Source: Mixophyes australis (lineage: Eukaryota; Chordata; Amphibia; Anura; Limnodynastidae). From it: a DNA stretch of 64,000 nucleotides. The DNA lies in contig JAVHZZ010000003.1 of the NCBI GenBank assembly GCA_036250195.1, forward strand, positions 88,862,418-88,926,417, written 5' to 3'. The notes beneath the pieces are model-generated. The model was not told the DNA's origin and did no database searches. It saw only the letters and a list, made by a program, of their open reading frames with translations. Each line of letters opens with the position of its first letter. Position 1 is the stretch's first letter. The position numbers were made by a program, and so were the translations under genes. Of the stretch, positions 10,482 to 21,822 are shown piece by piece.

Positions 10482-11029
10482 CGGGCACTAGGCCCGTGGC
10501 CACGGTCGGGCACAAGGCCCGTGGGGACAGTAAATTAGGGGCACGAGGCCCAGGGACTTGGGCAGTAGGCCCCTATGAGTTAGTGGGCCAGTAGGCCACA
10601 ATATTGTTGATAAAGGGGACAAGCCCCTGTTAGTAGTTAGTGAGGGGAGGCTGAGCCCCCAGGTGCAAGGGCACAAGGCCCTTAGGTAGGTAGTGGCCTA
10701 GAGGCCATAGGAGAGGCCACATGGCCTGGTTAGGGGCTGATTGCCCATAGTCTTTAAAGGGCACAAGGCCCTAGTAGTCAGATAGAGAGGCCATAGGGCC
10801 TATGCAGGCAGGGGCTAGTGCCCCTAGGTAGCAGGGCACAAGGCCCTAGTTAGTGGGCTCAGAGCCCTGAGTTAGAGAGGGGGCTGAGGCCCATTAAACA
10901 GAGCACAATGCTCTGTGTGTAGCTGGGCAGAGGCCCATGGTGTGTAGGGCATAAGGCCCTGGTGGTGTGTGGTAGAGGCGTGAGAGCCTCGTGAGTGTAG
11001 GCGCGGTCCTGTGTGAGGTGAGCACACAG
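10482..11029 (+). repeat. Array of about 21 short hairpins with covarying stems
   Basis: About every 26 bases there is a 4-7 bp perfect or near-perfect inverted repeat with a 3-7 nt loop. Examples: CGGGC/GCCCG (10482, 10507), AGGGG/CCCCT (10614), AAGGGC/GCCCTT (10667), TGGCC/GGCCA (10694), AGGCC/GGCCT (10714, 10788), AGGGGC/GCCCCT (10810), GGGCT/AGCCC (10855), ACAGAGC/GCTCTGT (10898), GAGGC/GCCTC (10975) and CTGTGTG/CACACAG (11009). Loops are often ACAAG or a one-base variant (ACTAG, ACGAG, ATAAG, ACAAT). Stem bases differ between units but stay complementary. It lies just 3' of the donor-like site at 10459. No function is known to me. Confidence 0.75.
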
Positions 11030-12360
11030 AGTTAGGAGGTACAGTAGAGCGGAGGCTCCTGTGGGTGCTGTAGCAACTGGCTGGTTGGCTAGCAGCGGTG
11101 TGCTCTGGTGAGTAGCGTGCAAAGTACGGTATACTGTATTTATTCTGTCTGTGCGGTGAGTATTGTTTGTATTACGGTATTTTGGGGTGTGCTACATAAC
11201 TGTGTCCAGGGGCAAGACGTCAGGCCCCCATTAAAGGTAGGCTCTTGTTTCCTGTGTTTCCTGTACTAACCCGTGCTGTGGGGACAAGTGTAGTTACCAG
11301 CGTACACATAGTCAGGGAAGAACACACGTAGTTTTCCCGTCCCTTAGGTTCCTGGGGTCGCACTGGTTTCCAGAGGGGGTGACTGAGTGAGTCAGTGGCA
11401 GTTCAGCACAGCTCAACGCAGTTCCAGGGGCGTCCCGTGGTTCAGGTTGAGTGTCCCAGTCCTCAGTTCCGTGCAGGTTCCCTGGCGGTTCCGGAGTGGG
11501 ACACGTGTTCGATACCCTGGTGCAGGCAGTCGGGTGGTTCAGTTCGATCGGCTGTTCCGGGCGTCAGTCTGTACGCGGGTTAGTGGGCTGTTCCAGTGAG
11601 CCTCAGTCGGGCCTGGTGCAGCCGGTCCTTAGGATCCGTGGGTGACCCCATAGCAAGAAGGCAGCTTCTTGGTACGACCTGGGTGAGGGGGTTAGGAACC
11701 GCCCTCCGGTATAGTCCGTGAACACCGGCTGGTGATCCCCGTAGTGGTTAGTGAGCAGTTCCGTTAGTGCACCACACCTAGTTAGTTGTAGCTGTATAGT
11801 TTAGTTGCGTTGCCGACCATTAGAGTGTTGTTAGGGTCGGGTCGCTGTTGTAGACAGCTTAGCATTTGTGGGTGCCCATCTTAGTCTCACTGACAGCGCA
11901 GAGGGAGGCTGTGTGTTCCTTGTCATCCGCAGGTGTCGGGCAGGTGCAGGAGAACCGGATCGGAAGTGGGAGTGTCCCGTGAGTATCACACTCGATTCCC
12001 CCTTTCGGTTAGGCCCTCACCGGCAGGTGTGCAAGGTACTTGAGGCGGGACTAGTCCTGATCTCAAGTGCCTGTAGTCCCCCGTGCCTTGGCAAGAGCAA
12101 AGTGAGGAGGCGGCAAGGGAGCTTGGACTGAGAGTGTTCTTGTTCATTGCCGTATTCTCGGACAGCCCTTACCTGGTAGGCACGGCCGTAATCTCTGTCT
12201 CTTTCTTAGAGGGACGTGGTTGGAGGTGACAAGGGTTGCGGCTGCAGATCTGCTGGGATCGGATCGCAGCTGGGATATCGGAGGCGGACTGGAGGTGACC
12301 ATCGCTTACAGGGTAAGTTCTTTAGGGTTGCGTCTGTCCTGTTCCCCGCAGGCGCTACAT

Positions 12361-14605
12361 ACCTTTAAGAAAATATACATACATTTCAACACTGTTGATG
12401 GCATTAGCATACATAATTACAAACCATACCACAGTTGCATAAAAACACATTATAAACACTACGTAAAGTTACCCCTAAGTAATGGGACACTGCACCCTCA
12501 CTTTGCACCTTTGGGATCTGGAGAACACTAAATGCCCATAGGAAAAAAAATATTATTAGTAGACTAAAGCATTTTTCCTGTTTTTTTTTGTTTTTTTATA
12601 ATAAAGTTGTTTTTTTTTAATCTATTTTTCTTTTAAAACACTTTATTTTGGAACTGGAAGCCAAAGTCCAGCTCATGCCCTGAATCACCCACCACTGGCT
12701 TGCCAGGGATAAGTCCTCTTACCACTGTCCCGACAGTATCGCAGGGGAGCTGAGCATCATTCAGTTACTAGAGTGATATTTTTTTGATAAATTGCTTGAA
12801 AAAAATCTTGTTATTGATAAGTACAGGGCAGGCTGGTCCCATAGTGGGCCACCTGCATTTTTGTTTCTTTAAAATGTTCCTAATAGGCTGCCAAGTCATG
12901 TCTTGCCCCCGGGCTAAAATATGCCAACTCTTTCCTGGGTAAGTAGACCCCTAAGATATTAAAAGGCTATTCACAGCAAAACCAACATAGCACGAAAATG
13001 TAAAACTGTTGGTGACAAAGGTACGGTCACCTGAAAAACAAAGTAATGCAGAACTAAACAAAATGAGATTCAAATCATAATGTACTATTTATTTCTGGAG
13101 ACTTTAATATCAGCTCACTCCTAACACACCTCCCCCAACTGCACACTAAGAGGGCCCCTCTGCTCTCATGTTTCGAATTCCTGGACTTATTTCCCCTTTA
13201 TCTCCAGGCTGCTGTAATTAACTAACAGATTCCCAGAAACCGGCCACTCTGTTCTAACCTTCTGTCTTCCGTTTGTTGCCATCAGTAAGTGCTGCTGCTG
13301 CTCCTCCTCCGGGTGACGCTGGTGTCAAGGTGATTAAGTGCTGTATTTAAACTACAGCAGGGAGAGATGTTGTAATAGGACAGGGATTATATCACAGAAA
13401 GGTGAGTAACATGAACACACACTCACGCGTAGGCCTTGGCTAGTCAGTGCAATTTCAGATGTTTATTTTATTATATTTGCATTTAATAGACTGTGTTCTG
13501 TTTTTTGCTTTCCTTTTACAGCATTAGGAACTAAAACGCCATTTGTGATTGAGACATCAGTGAGCCTGCTGGAGCTGCTGTGCTTCATCTCCAACTCCTC
13601 CTAGTGCTTTATCTCTTACTCCTCCCATTAGTTTTTATTTCCCAATGAACTTCCCTTTGCCAGAGCTGGGAACTAAATGCGTTTGTTCACTTTGTAGTTT
13701 AGTTCATTTTTAACTGATCATCCAGCAACTACCCATCACTGTTTGTACAGTGGTGAAGCTGAGCATACTAAAGCAATCGGAGGATAAACTTCGTAGTCTG
13801 CAGGAAGAGGCGAGTACCTGAGTATTTAGCTGTCTGTAATATTGAGTTCAGTCTGTGTTTTACATAGACACTAGCCTGTAGTACGAGGTTATAGGGTGGT
13901 ACAGCTTTGTTAAGACGTCAGATGTGTTTATCTATTACATTAATACAGCACTCCCCCTCCTGTTGGAGTGCCTCTGTGTATATGTTTTGGTGTTTTTTGG
14001 CAAGATCAGGGTGTTTTTTTGTTTGTATAGAAGAAACGTTTCTGTTGTTAAAGTTACGGTAAGTTATATTTTATTTTACTAAGAGGTGATTGTTGGTATC
14101 TCGATGATGTTGAAATCCTTAAAGTTTTGATAGTCTATCCCCTGCATCTGTTATTTCCAAGTAGTCCTAGACCAGTGATGGGCTGTGTGTCTTTGTATGT
14201 ATAATTATTTTTGGACAATCTGCTTTTGTTGGTATGTACCTGTGCTTTATTTCATCCCACTAAAAACTATTAATCTTGGCTCTGGAGTGCTGTATGTGAA
14301 TGATACTTTCATATGGTATATCATGTTATTAAGGGCCAATATTTAGGATTTGTAGCACACATTTCTTTATGTAAGCACTATTCAGGAAGACCACTTTACT
14401 TCAGATTTACATATTTGAAAAGGTATATTTATCACATTTATTACGTACATAGGAATTTCTGTCAGTTATGCTGTCCTTGCATGAAGCAATTCAGATGAGA
14501 AATGTTCTTCAATTGTGTGTGGACACCTTGTCCTGATCACACAGCAGGGTGTTAATGAGCCTCCTAATGTGCATCCTTTTCTACTTTTGATAAATATTTT
14601 GAGTT
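12361..14605. other. No gene confirmed; possible untranslated exon near 13260-13401
   Basis: AT-rich DNA follows the GC-rich block. The stretch 13130-13401 is less AT-rich and ends in AAAG|GTGAGTAAC, a good 5' splice site at 13402. Because the scramblase start-codon exon begins with a 3' splice site, an untranslated first exon must lie upstream, and this is one candidate among several. No branch point or promoter can be proven by eye. Confidence 0.25.
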
Positions 14606-14915
14606 GGGCAGCACGGTGGCTAAATGATTAGCACTTCTGCCTTACAGCACTGGGGTCATGAGTTCCCGACCATGGCCTTATCTGTGTGGAGTTTGTATGT
14701 TCTCCCTGTGTTTGCGTGGGTTTCCTCCGGGCGCTCCGGTTTCCTCCCACACTCCAAAAACATGCTGGTAGGTTAATTGGCTGCTAAGAAATTGACCCTA
14801 GTGTGTGTGTGTTGGGGAATTTAGACTGTAAGCTCCAATGGGGCAGGGACTGATGTGAGTGAGTTCTCTGTACAGCGCTGCAGAATTAGTAGCGCTATAT
14901 AAATAGCTGATGATG
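14606..14915 (+). mobile_element. V-SINE/Mermaid-like SINE
   Basis: A tRNA-like head (GGGCAGCACGGTGGCTAAAT...) is followed by the conserved central text GTGTGGAGTTTGTATGTTC and TGGGTTTCCTCCGGGCGCTC, TTAATTGGCTGC, a TG-rich patch, and the tail AGCGCTATATAAAT. The head resembles A- and B-box promoter regions but is degenerate. Same family as 17547-17920 and 42165-42522. Confidence 0.8.
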
Positions 14916-15493
14916 CTAATGCAAGTAACACTTGGGCACTGTACCAAAGGGACATTTCCTGCTTCACCCATGGGTGAAGCAATTCCCAGGGGCGTGTCCA
15001 GCAGGTGGAACCTAGATTACTGTGCACTGCATGCTGCCAGAGGAGGTTTCTGTATGAGCGACACACTGCCAGAAACTGTGTAGTGCAGTAGGTCTAATGG
15101 GAAGATTATTTTTACTTTACTGTAAAAGTTATAACAAAGCAGGCGGTAACCGAGCAGTGCAATTATTGTCGCACTGATTGTTAAGTAATAAGGTTTTGGA
15201 GCCCAATTGCTGGTGATAATGGGTTGAATAAATACAGCAAAGCAAAAAAAAAAAAGCTGTACCGCTACAGTAAGTGTTTTATTGTATTGATCGGGCTTTA
15301 TAAATATACCCTAAATTATTTGATTATCAAAAATCTCTATCAAGCTTTGACAAGTAGATTTGAACTTATAATTAATTATTTTAAATAAATATAAAAGAAC
15401 AACAAAAACTTACTTATGGTGTTTGTAAGGTGCCACAAAAGGTCTGCAGTGTCATACATGACAGATACAAAATGCAATGATCAATAACACATT
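14916..15493. other. No gene seen
   Basis: Non-coding, AT-rich towards 15400. Includes a short A run at about 15246. Confidence 0.5.
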
Positions 15494-15617
15494 TATAGGT
15501 GGAACTAGCGCGCTGTGGGCCCCAGTGTGGGGAGGAGGCAACCGCTGCTGCGGGCCCTATTATATCCATAGGCCCCGGTGCATGGCACCAGCCGCACAAA
15601 TGGTAGTTCCACCACTG
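15494..15617. mobile_element. hAT-type MITE, 124 bp
   Basis: The ends TATAGGTGGAACTA and TAGTTCCACCACTG are inverted. The flanks AACACATT and AGCACATT form an 8-bp target duplication with one mismatch. The interior is GC-rich and imperfectly palindromic. Confidence 0.75.
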
Positions 15618-15625
15618 AGCACATT

Positions 15626-16403
15626 ACATGAAAAACAAAATACAAACACCAGACAAACTAAATAAATAATGTACAGATATAAAGTTAATGCAGAAAAAAT
15701 ATTTATGGGACATATATATTCTTGTATTGTCTCTTCTAAATTTATCTCCCAAATTGTCCAATATATAGAATAGAACACATTAAAACAGTGACATATCTAC
15801 TGAGCAGGAAATACAAGAAAATAGCCATAGCTCTCCAGCACATAAATTAAGCTATTACTTATCCTTCTCTGTGGTGGCCAGAGAGTGGTATCCTGAATAA
15901 TGTCACCTGACCTGTTATACTTGCTGCTTCTGTCTGCCTGGCTTCAGGCTCTCCTGGGAGTCCAGGAATTAACTTGCTATTTTGGGAGTCTCGTGACTTT
16001 GCCATTCTGGCAAACTCGGCAGCTATGACCAAGAGTTGTATTTACACACTGCTCCGAACATTGGAACTAACCAATGTTCCTCTGCACTGGCTGGGACCCA
16101 ATCAGGGTTGGCAACTCTGAAATGAAAAACAAGCCCAAACCAATACTAGGAAGCCCAAAAAAAGCCCAACTTACAAGGGCAGGGATGTTGTTGTAGTGAA
16201 AACTAAAGTACATTGTTTATTATTAAATAAGTATAAAGATTTCTACAATCTGTCTTCAGTGTCTCTATAATGATATTTCTCCACATACATTGGATTTTAA
16301 AGTTTACCAGAATTTTCATAAATATTAAAGGTGACCTCATCACGTCCGTCAGCCTCAGTGAGGAGCAGCAGCAGAGAGGACGTCAGGAAAGAAGGTAAGT
16401 AAA
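15626..16403. other. No gene seen
   Basis: Non-coding. Text near 16100-16180 (AAGCCCAA repeated) looks like an old repeat fragment without clear ends. Confidence 0.45.
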
Positions 16404-16528
16404 GGAGAGTGAAGGGGGCACAGAGAGGGAGAGTGAAGGGGGCACAGAGAGGGAGAGTGAAGGGGGCACAGAGAGGGAGAGTGAAGGGGGCACAGAGAGG
16501 GAGAGTGAAGGGGGCACAGAGAGGGAGA
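16404..16528. repeat. 24-bp minisatellite, about five units
   Basis: The 24-bp unit beginning GGAGAGTGAAGGGGGCAC repeats about 5.2 times with almost no variation, so the array is young or homogenised. Because 24 is divisible by three, it creates a repetitive open frame on the - strand that is not a gene. Confidence 0.9.
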
Positions 16529-16639
16529 CGCAGAAGAAGAGGGACATTGTGAGATGGCGAAGAGGCGGTCAGAGTAATATGATGAAGGGGCACAATGTGA
16601 TTGTGAAGGGGCCTAAATACATCTTACGTCATTTTGACC

Positions 16640-16750
16640 CAACTACTTAAAAAACGGGACTACCCGGTAATTATTTTGGCTTAGGGGTGCCTTGGAAAGA
16701 TTATGGTGACCCTAAGGGTACCTCGAACTGAGAAAGTTTGGGAACCACTG
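16640..16750 (-). mobile_element. hAT-like element end fragment
   Basis: The right edge reads TTTGGGAACCACTG, the inverse of CAGTGGTTCCCAAA, a frequent hAT terminus. No matching left end or target duplication was found, so the copy is truncated. Confidence 0.45.
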
Positions 16751-16815
16751 CTCTAGTGTATATTACAGGAGTTTAAAACTCATGAAAATCTGTGTAATCA
16801 AATTACTATCTAAAC

Positions 16816-17194
16816 CAGGGATTGGCAACCTTTTTCTATCCGTGTACTGGCTAAAATCTAGTAAAACTCAGTTGTGCCAGTCGCGTATATGTATGTATTA
16901 CATTTAATTATGTCTTACTTTATGGTGCTAACATCATAATATTAATAGTAATTGGACTGACAAACGTTGTGCCCCCAATTTATAGTATTCCGCATACTTG
17001 TCTCCTCCAATCCATAATGAAACCTGGGAGCTGCTTCACTAAAGCAGCCGCTGATGGCCGAAACGGAGCTGCTGTGCATGCACAAAAGCTCAGTCTCGGC
17101 CGTCATTGGCTAATTTAGAGAGGCAGCTGCGAGCTCCAGTGTGCCAGACAGAATTGGTTGGTTTGGCACGCGTGCTGGGGGTTGCCAACACCTG
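16816..17194. mobile_element. hAT-type non-autonomous element, 379 bp
   Basis: The ends CAGGGATTGGCAACC and GGTTGCCAACACCTG are inverted repeats. The flanks ATCTAAAC and ATCTAGAC give an 8-bp duplication with one mismatch. No coding capacity. Confidence 0.8.
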
Positions 17195-17462
17195 ATCTAG
17201 ACTGACAAAACATGTTTACAAATTTTATTGTGCTTCTTTTCAAGAAGAAATCAAGTATTCTAAAAGTTGAAAATTCATTGATTGTATTTCAACTGTAAAT
17301 TAATATTTAAAATGTGCATGGAAACTTTTATCCTGCAATATGTTACTTGCATTTATGATTGATACAAAGAAAAGATTTTCAGCAGGGATGATGAATACTT
17401 GGTTTATAGAGTTCATTAATTCCTGGAATGACTGCTGTGGTTGAATTGTTCTACGTTGGCAT

Positions 17463-19121
17463 TTGTCAACGCTACAATCGCTAGGTCTTGAAGGCACGGT
17501 CCTATCCTGGTTCTCATCCTACCCAATTGCTCTTTCAGTGTTTATTGGGCAGCACAGTGGCGTAGTGGTTAGCACGTCTGCCTCACAGCATTGGGGTCAT
17601 GAGTTCAATTCCCGACCATGGCCTTATCTGTGTGGAGTTTGTATGTTCCCCCTGTGTTTGCGTGGGTTTCCTCCGGGTGCTCCGGTTTCCTCCCACACTC
17701 CAAAAACATACTGGTAGGTTAATTGGCTGCAATAAAAAAAAAAAAAAATTGACCCTAGTTTCTCCCTCTCTGTCTGTCTGTGTGTGTGAGTGTGTGTCTA
17801 TAGTAGGGAATTTAGACTGTGAGCTCCAATGGGGCAGGGACTGATGTGAATGAGTTCTCTGTACAGCGCTGCGGAATTAGTGGCGCTATATAAATAAATG
17901 ATGATGATGATGATGATGATATTTCTCTGGATTCCCCTCTGCTCCACTTTCTTTATTAGTTGGAGTACCAAAAGGCTCAGTCCTAGGTCCTCTGCTATTC
18001 TCTATCTACACTACTTCTCTTGGAAAGCTAATAAGCTCCTTTGGATTTCAGTATCATCTCTGTGCGGATGATGCATAAATCTAGCTATCCTCTCCTCATC
18101 GCTCACCAACTATCTCGCATTACTGACTGTCTTTCTGTCATTTCATCTTGGATGTCTTCTTGCCAACTCAAACTCAATATTTCATAAACAGAATTAATTA
18201 TATTCCTACCCTAAAAAATAGAAGCTTCCTGTCTGGATTTATAGTCATGTTATCAGCAGAAATAGAAATGTCAAGCTTGCTGCCTTGGTGTAATCCTTGA
18301 CTCGCAACTATCCTTTGTTTCCCACATTGACTCTACATCTTAATCATGTTACATACATCTAAAGAACATTTCCAGAATTCACAAATATCTCACACAAGAC
18401 ACTGTAAAAACCTTAATTCATTCACTTGTCATCTCCAGCATTGACTATTGCGATTCCCTCCTTACTGGTCTTCCCAAAATCAGACTCAAACCCCTACAAT
18501 CAATTTTGCACGCAGCAGCTAAATTGATATTCCTTACAAACCTTTCTTCCTCTGCTGACCCACTCTGTTAGTCTCTACGTTGGTTGCCTGTTTTTCATGA
18601 ATCCAATATAAAATTCTTCAACTAACAAAACTGTACCAACATAAATCTCACTTGTCTCAAAATATCTCCCAACTTGACACCTCCGTTCTGCACAAGATCT
18701 GCGTCTCCTCCACTCTCGTCAAATCCTCCCATTCTCTGTTACAGGACTTTGTGGAATTCCCTCCCTTGCACAATAAGACTTTCCTCTAGTCTTCAAATCT
18801 TTAAGCATTCTTTGAAAACCCACCTCTTCAGACAAGCTTATAATATTCCTCTACCAGCCTCTTAATTTCCCGTAGCGCTTTACAATTGGGATTGATCACA
18901 CAGCCGCTCTTTTTATCTTTGCATTCTAGCTGGACCAATGTGCATTAAGATGTTGCACATACCCTTGTGTATCAAGCTCCCATTGTCTCATAGATTGTAA
19001 GCTTGTGAGCAGGGCCCTCTTACCGCTTTTGTCTGTATGTATTACCCAGTATTGTTTTATTAATGTTTGTTCCCAATTGTAAAGCGCTGTAGAATTTTCT
19101 GGCGCTATATAAATTGATGAA
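17463..19121 (+). mobile_element. LINE (L2/CR1-like), decayed, with a SINE inside
   Basis: Translation in shifting frames gives reverse-transcriptase text: VLSWFSSY, then [16 protein letters not shown] and a CADDA catalytic relic at about 17960-18075, followed by HSLVISSIDYC and LHWLPV-like C-terminal text to about 18860. The 3' UTR ends in AGCGCTGTAGAATTTTCTG and GGCGCTATATAAATTGATGA. The V-SINE at 17547-17920 interrupts the element. Multiple stops and frameshifts make it a pseudogene. Confidence 0.75.
17547..17920 (+). mobile_element. V-SINE/Mermaid-like SINE, near full length
   Basis: GGGCAGCACAGTGGCGTAGT starts a tRNA-like head with an A-box-like TGGCGTAGTGG and a B-box-like GAGTTCAATTCCC. 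The conserved central block and a GT-rich patch follow. The tail AGCGCTGCGGAATTAGTGG, then CGCTATATAAATAAATGATG, ends in (GAT)n. The tail closely matches the 3' end of the LINE it sits in. Confidence 0.85.
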
Positions 19122-19512
19122 GGTTGCAAAAAGTGTCATACACCTTGTTATACTGTATATCAGTGACATGCTTTGCCATATACGTGTATTTTATTTAAAA
19201 ACTTTACCGCGCCATAACATTGAAACTTATCAAGATAAAAAAAAAAAAAAAAAAAAAGTTTATCATTATAATTATGTAAGGATATTTATACTACTGGACA
19301 CATGGATGAATGCATACATGTTATGGTATGTCCTGTTCAATGTTTTATCTGTCCATGCAGCAGAATGGACATAAGCTATCAGCTGAGTTATCAGCAGTCC
19401 ATGCTAATTGGGTACCACGTGATCCACCAAACAAGCAGATTGATCCAAGTTGGCATTTTCATCTCCAGAAGATTTCAATGAGATCTGTTGTACATGTTGG
19501 GCTCCTATTATG
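19122..19512. other. No gene seen
   Basis: Non-coding DNA with an A run at 19235-19256. Confidence 0.5.
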
Positions 19513-19636
19513 CAGAGCCGTAACTTAGAATTCTAGCGCTTGGGGCAAGAAAGACAAATGCCGCCCCCCTATCCTTCAATTTTAACCAAATGAACCTAAA
19601 ATATTCCTAAATTGCGCCCCCCTAGTTACGTCCCTG
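19513..19636. mobile_element. hAT-type MITE, 124 bp
   Basis: The ends CAGAGCCGTAACT and AGTTACGTCCCTG are inverted. The flanks CTATTATG and CTGTTATG are an 8-bp duplication with one mismatch. Confidence 0.8.
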
Positions 19637-19644
19637 CTGTTATG

Positions 19645-21619
19645 ATTTAGTTCCACAGAAATACTAGCAGGCACTGTTTTAAATGTCATTTCCTCATGAA
19701 CTCACAGGCTGCATTTGCAATTTCCTGGAAATCCAAACCTAGGGAGGGAATGTGAAGCTTTGTCAAATAAGTAAAATAAGCTCTGCCTCTTATGTAGCAA
19801 TGACAGACAAGCTAGTTTTTCCACAATATGAAATACTGGAAAGTACAGGCTCTTATTTATCTGTAGACTAACTCATTTGCTGATGGATATCTGTTGCAAC
19901 TTGTAACAAAATTAAATTGGTAAAACCAAACCTACAAGGTCTGTTAACTATTAGCAGATTTAAAGATCCACAATGCTACTTTATTTAATATACATAAATG
20001 CCTAAATCTATTTAGATGAAGACAGCCTAAAACAGATAAGTACAGAATGAGATCACCTCTATTTGTCTTTTCTCTACTGGAACAAGAAAAAATAACAATA
20101 TTTTTGGTTTCTGTATGCCAATTTTATTTTTAATGATTAAAGGGAAATTATTAACAGAATAAAGTAGAATTTTAGAATGTTTAAAAAACAAACAAACTGG
20201 TTTGCTAGTTTCTAATGTCTCAAACATGAATTATCATGCAATACAGTCTTGAAAATACCAGATGCTGGCTCCCCCCCCTTTCTTGCCTGGGAGGAGATTC
20301 AGTTAGAAATATGTGCAATGTGTATTCTCGCGTGATTTTTGTTTGTGTGAAATACCCACCTGATTTTTTTTTCTTCTTTTTTCTTTTACCGTACGAACAG
20401 TAAAAACACGCAGCCGCGATGTTCCTGAGAAAAGCTCGGCCAATTGAATCTCCCCCTCACAATATTGTTTTTTACAGACTGTTGCAAACCTGGCATTTGC
20501 TGTAATTTGGAAGTCTAGAAATGTGTGATTGCTTTGCTCTAGTTCTGAAAGCAGGGATAAATATGACCATTGTTTTGCATTACAGATGTCTTTATTTAGC
20601 AAACAAGAATGAGGTTTGATCTAAGAGTTTAGAAGAGAGAAGTGGAAAAAAGTTTTTGTTTTTTTTTTTCTTTATGTAGTTTGTTTATATAATGTCCAGA
20701 ATAAATTTAAGAAAAATTCAAACTCTTTTTACTTCCCCTCTACTAAGGAGAGACTTGGGAAATAGTGCCCACTGTATGCAAATGTAAGTCTTCTGCTGTG
20801 GTCTTGTCCTCAGCATTGCAGTCAGCAACCTTATGTCATGCCTCCCCTGTTTCATCACCACACCAGGAGGTGAGTATGTCAGTGCTTGAATGAACATAGC
20901 TTGGGGGAAGGGAGATGCTTGTAAACTGTGTCTAGGCTCAAACCAGCTTTTGCAGTGTGATGCCTCAAATAACGTGTGAATGACCATACAATCCTTGTAA
21001 GGATCAATCATCCCTTTTTATAGCTCTGTTTCAGCTATATTCCTTTCTGTTCAGTCTCCGTGTGGGAATATAGATCTTGAATCTACAAATCCTTTAACAT
21101 CTCCCAGTTGACAAAGTTGAAATAAATGAAGGGTTTAATCATTTTTTGTTTGGTGAAAAAGCTATAACACAATGATGTCCAGAAATGCCACTCTCAGATA
21201 GCAGTATAGTCTCCAGCAATGGGAGGATTTAGTTTAACATTATAGTTGGCTACCCCTGAAGTCTATCCGTAGAATCTGACCAGCATGGTATATATTTATT
21301 AACTGTTAGTGTCCTGGAAGTATTTGTTACCATTGAAGCACCAGTGACTGCTTCTGTGAGATAAGCTGACTAGTGTAATCGCATTTAACCACTGGAAGTG
21401 CTATTTGATCTATAGTACTACACTATTGCTCTCCTTCCTTCTAGAATAGGTGAACCTTTTGTTGGGTGCTGAAAGGGAATGGCATACCCTAAAAAGAACT
21501 CATACTGCCAATCAAATTTTATAATTATCAAGCAAGAATTTTACTAAATATATTGCTGTTATTGGTACTGAAGGTTAGCATTGTTGCATTTTAATGTCCA
21601 GCAGTAGAGCAGTGTCTAA
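19645..21619. other. No gene seen
   Basis: AT-rich non-coding DNA. An inverted pair GGAGATTCAG / TTGAATCTCC near 20290 and 20443 may mark an old MITE, but no target duplication is visible. Confidence 0.45.
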
Positions 21620-21819
21620 GGGCTTAATTCATTAAGGAACTTAGGCAAGAGTTTGAGTAAGTTTTCTTTCTCAAGTTTTCTGGACAAAACCATGTTGCAA
21701 TGCAAGGGGTGTACATTAGTTTTATTTTGCACATAAGTTAAATACTGGCTATTTTGTTCAGAAAACTTGAGAGAGAAAACTTACTTACTCTTGCCTAAGT
21801 TTATTAATGAATCAGGCTC
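21620..21819. mobile_element. PIF/Harbinger-like MITE, 200 bp
   Basis: GGGCTTAATTCATTAA at the left and TTAATGAATCAGGCTC at the right are inverted repeats, flanked by TAA on both sides (21817-... at the left edge, 21820-21822 at the right), the 3-bp TNA duplication typical of PIF/Harbinger. The mirrored interior carries AACTTAGGCAAGAGT, and an internal motif AAAACCATGTTGCAATG recurs at 34990 and 54420, marking a family. Confidence 0.7.
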
Positions 21820-21822
21820 TAA

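Larger units (their letters stand above)
9706..12360 (+). other. GC-rich block of unknown class with promoter and hairpin array
   Basis: The block stands out from AT-rich surroundings by CpG content from about 9840 to 12350. It holds a TATA promoter (10035-10191), good 5' splice-site matches at 9990 (GGCGGTAAGTATG), 10459 (CAG|GTAAGT) and 12310 (AGGGTAAGT), and a hairpin array (10482-11029). The open frame at 9841-10440 shows no domain and overlaps the promoter, so I do not call it a gene. Two readings remain: the promoter and leader of a long retroelement whose body is missing, or a host CpG-island promoter with an untranslated first exon. It is upstream of and on the same strand as the scramblase gene. 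Not resolved. Confidence 0.5.

Noticed and set aside
10482..11029. Palindromic repeats at regular spacing look superficially like a CRISPR array
   Set aside because: The repeats are not identical, stems vary from unit to unit, and the setting is a vertebrate genome with no cas genes.
16297..16593. 98-codon open frame on the - strand with repeated LPLCAPFT
   Set aside because: Translation of the 24-bp minisatellite.
17547..17620. tRNA-like A and B boxes
   Set aside because: They belong to the SINE head repeated at 14606 and 42522; no tRNA cloverleaf can be completed.
20290..20455. Possible MITE with GGAGATTCA / TGAATCTCC
   Set aside because: Arms are short, and no target duplication or interior symmetry was found.
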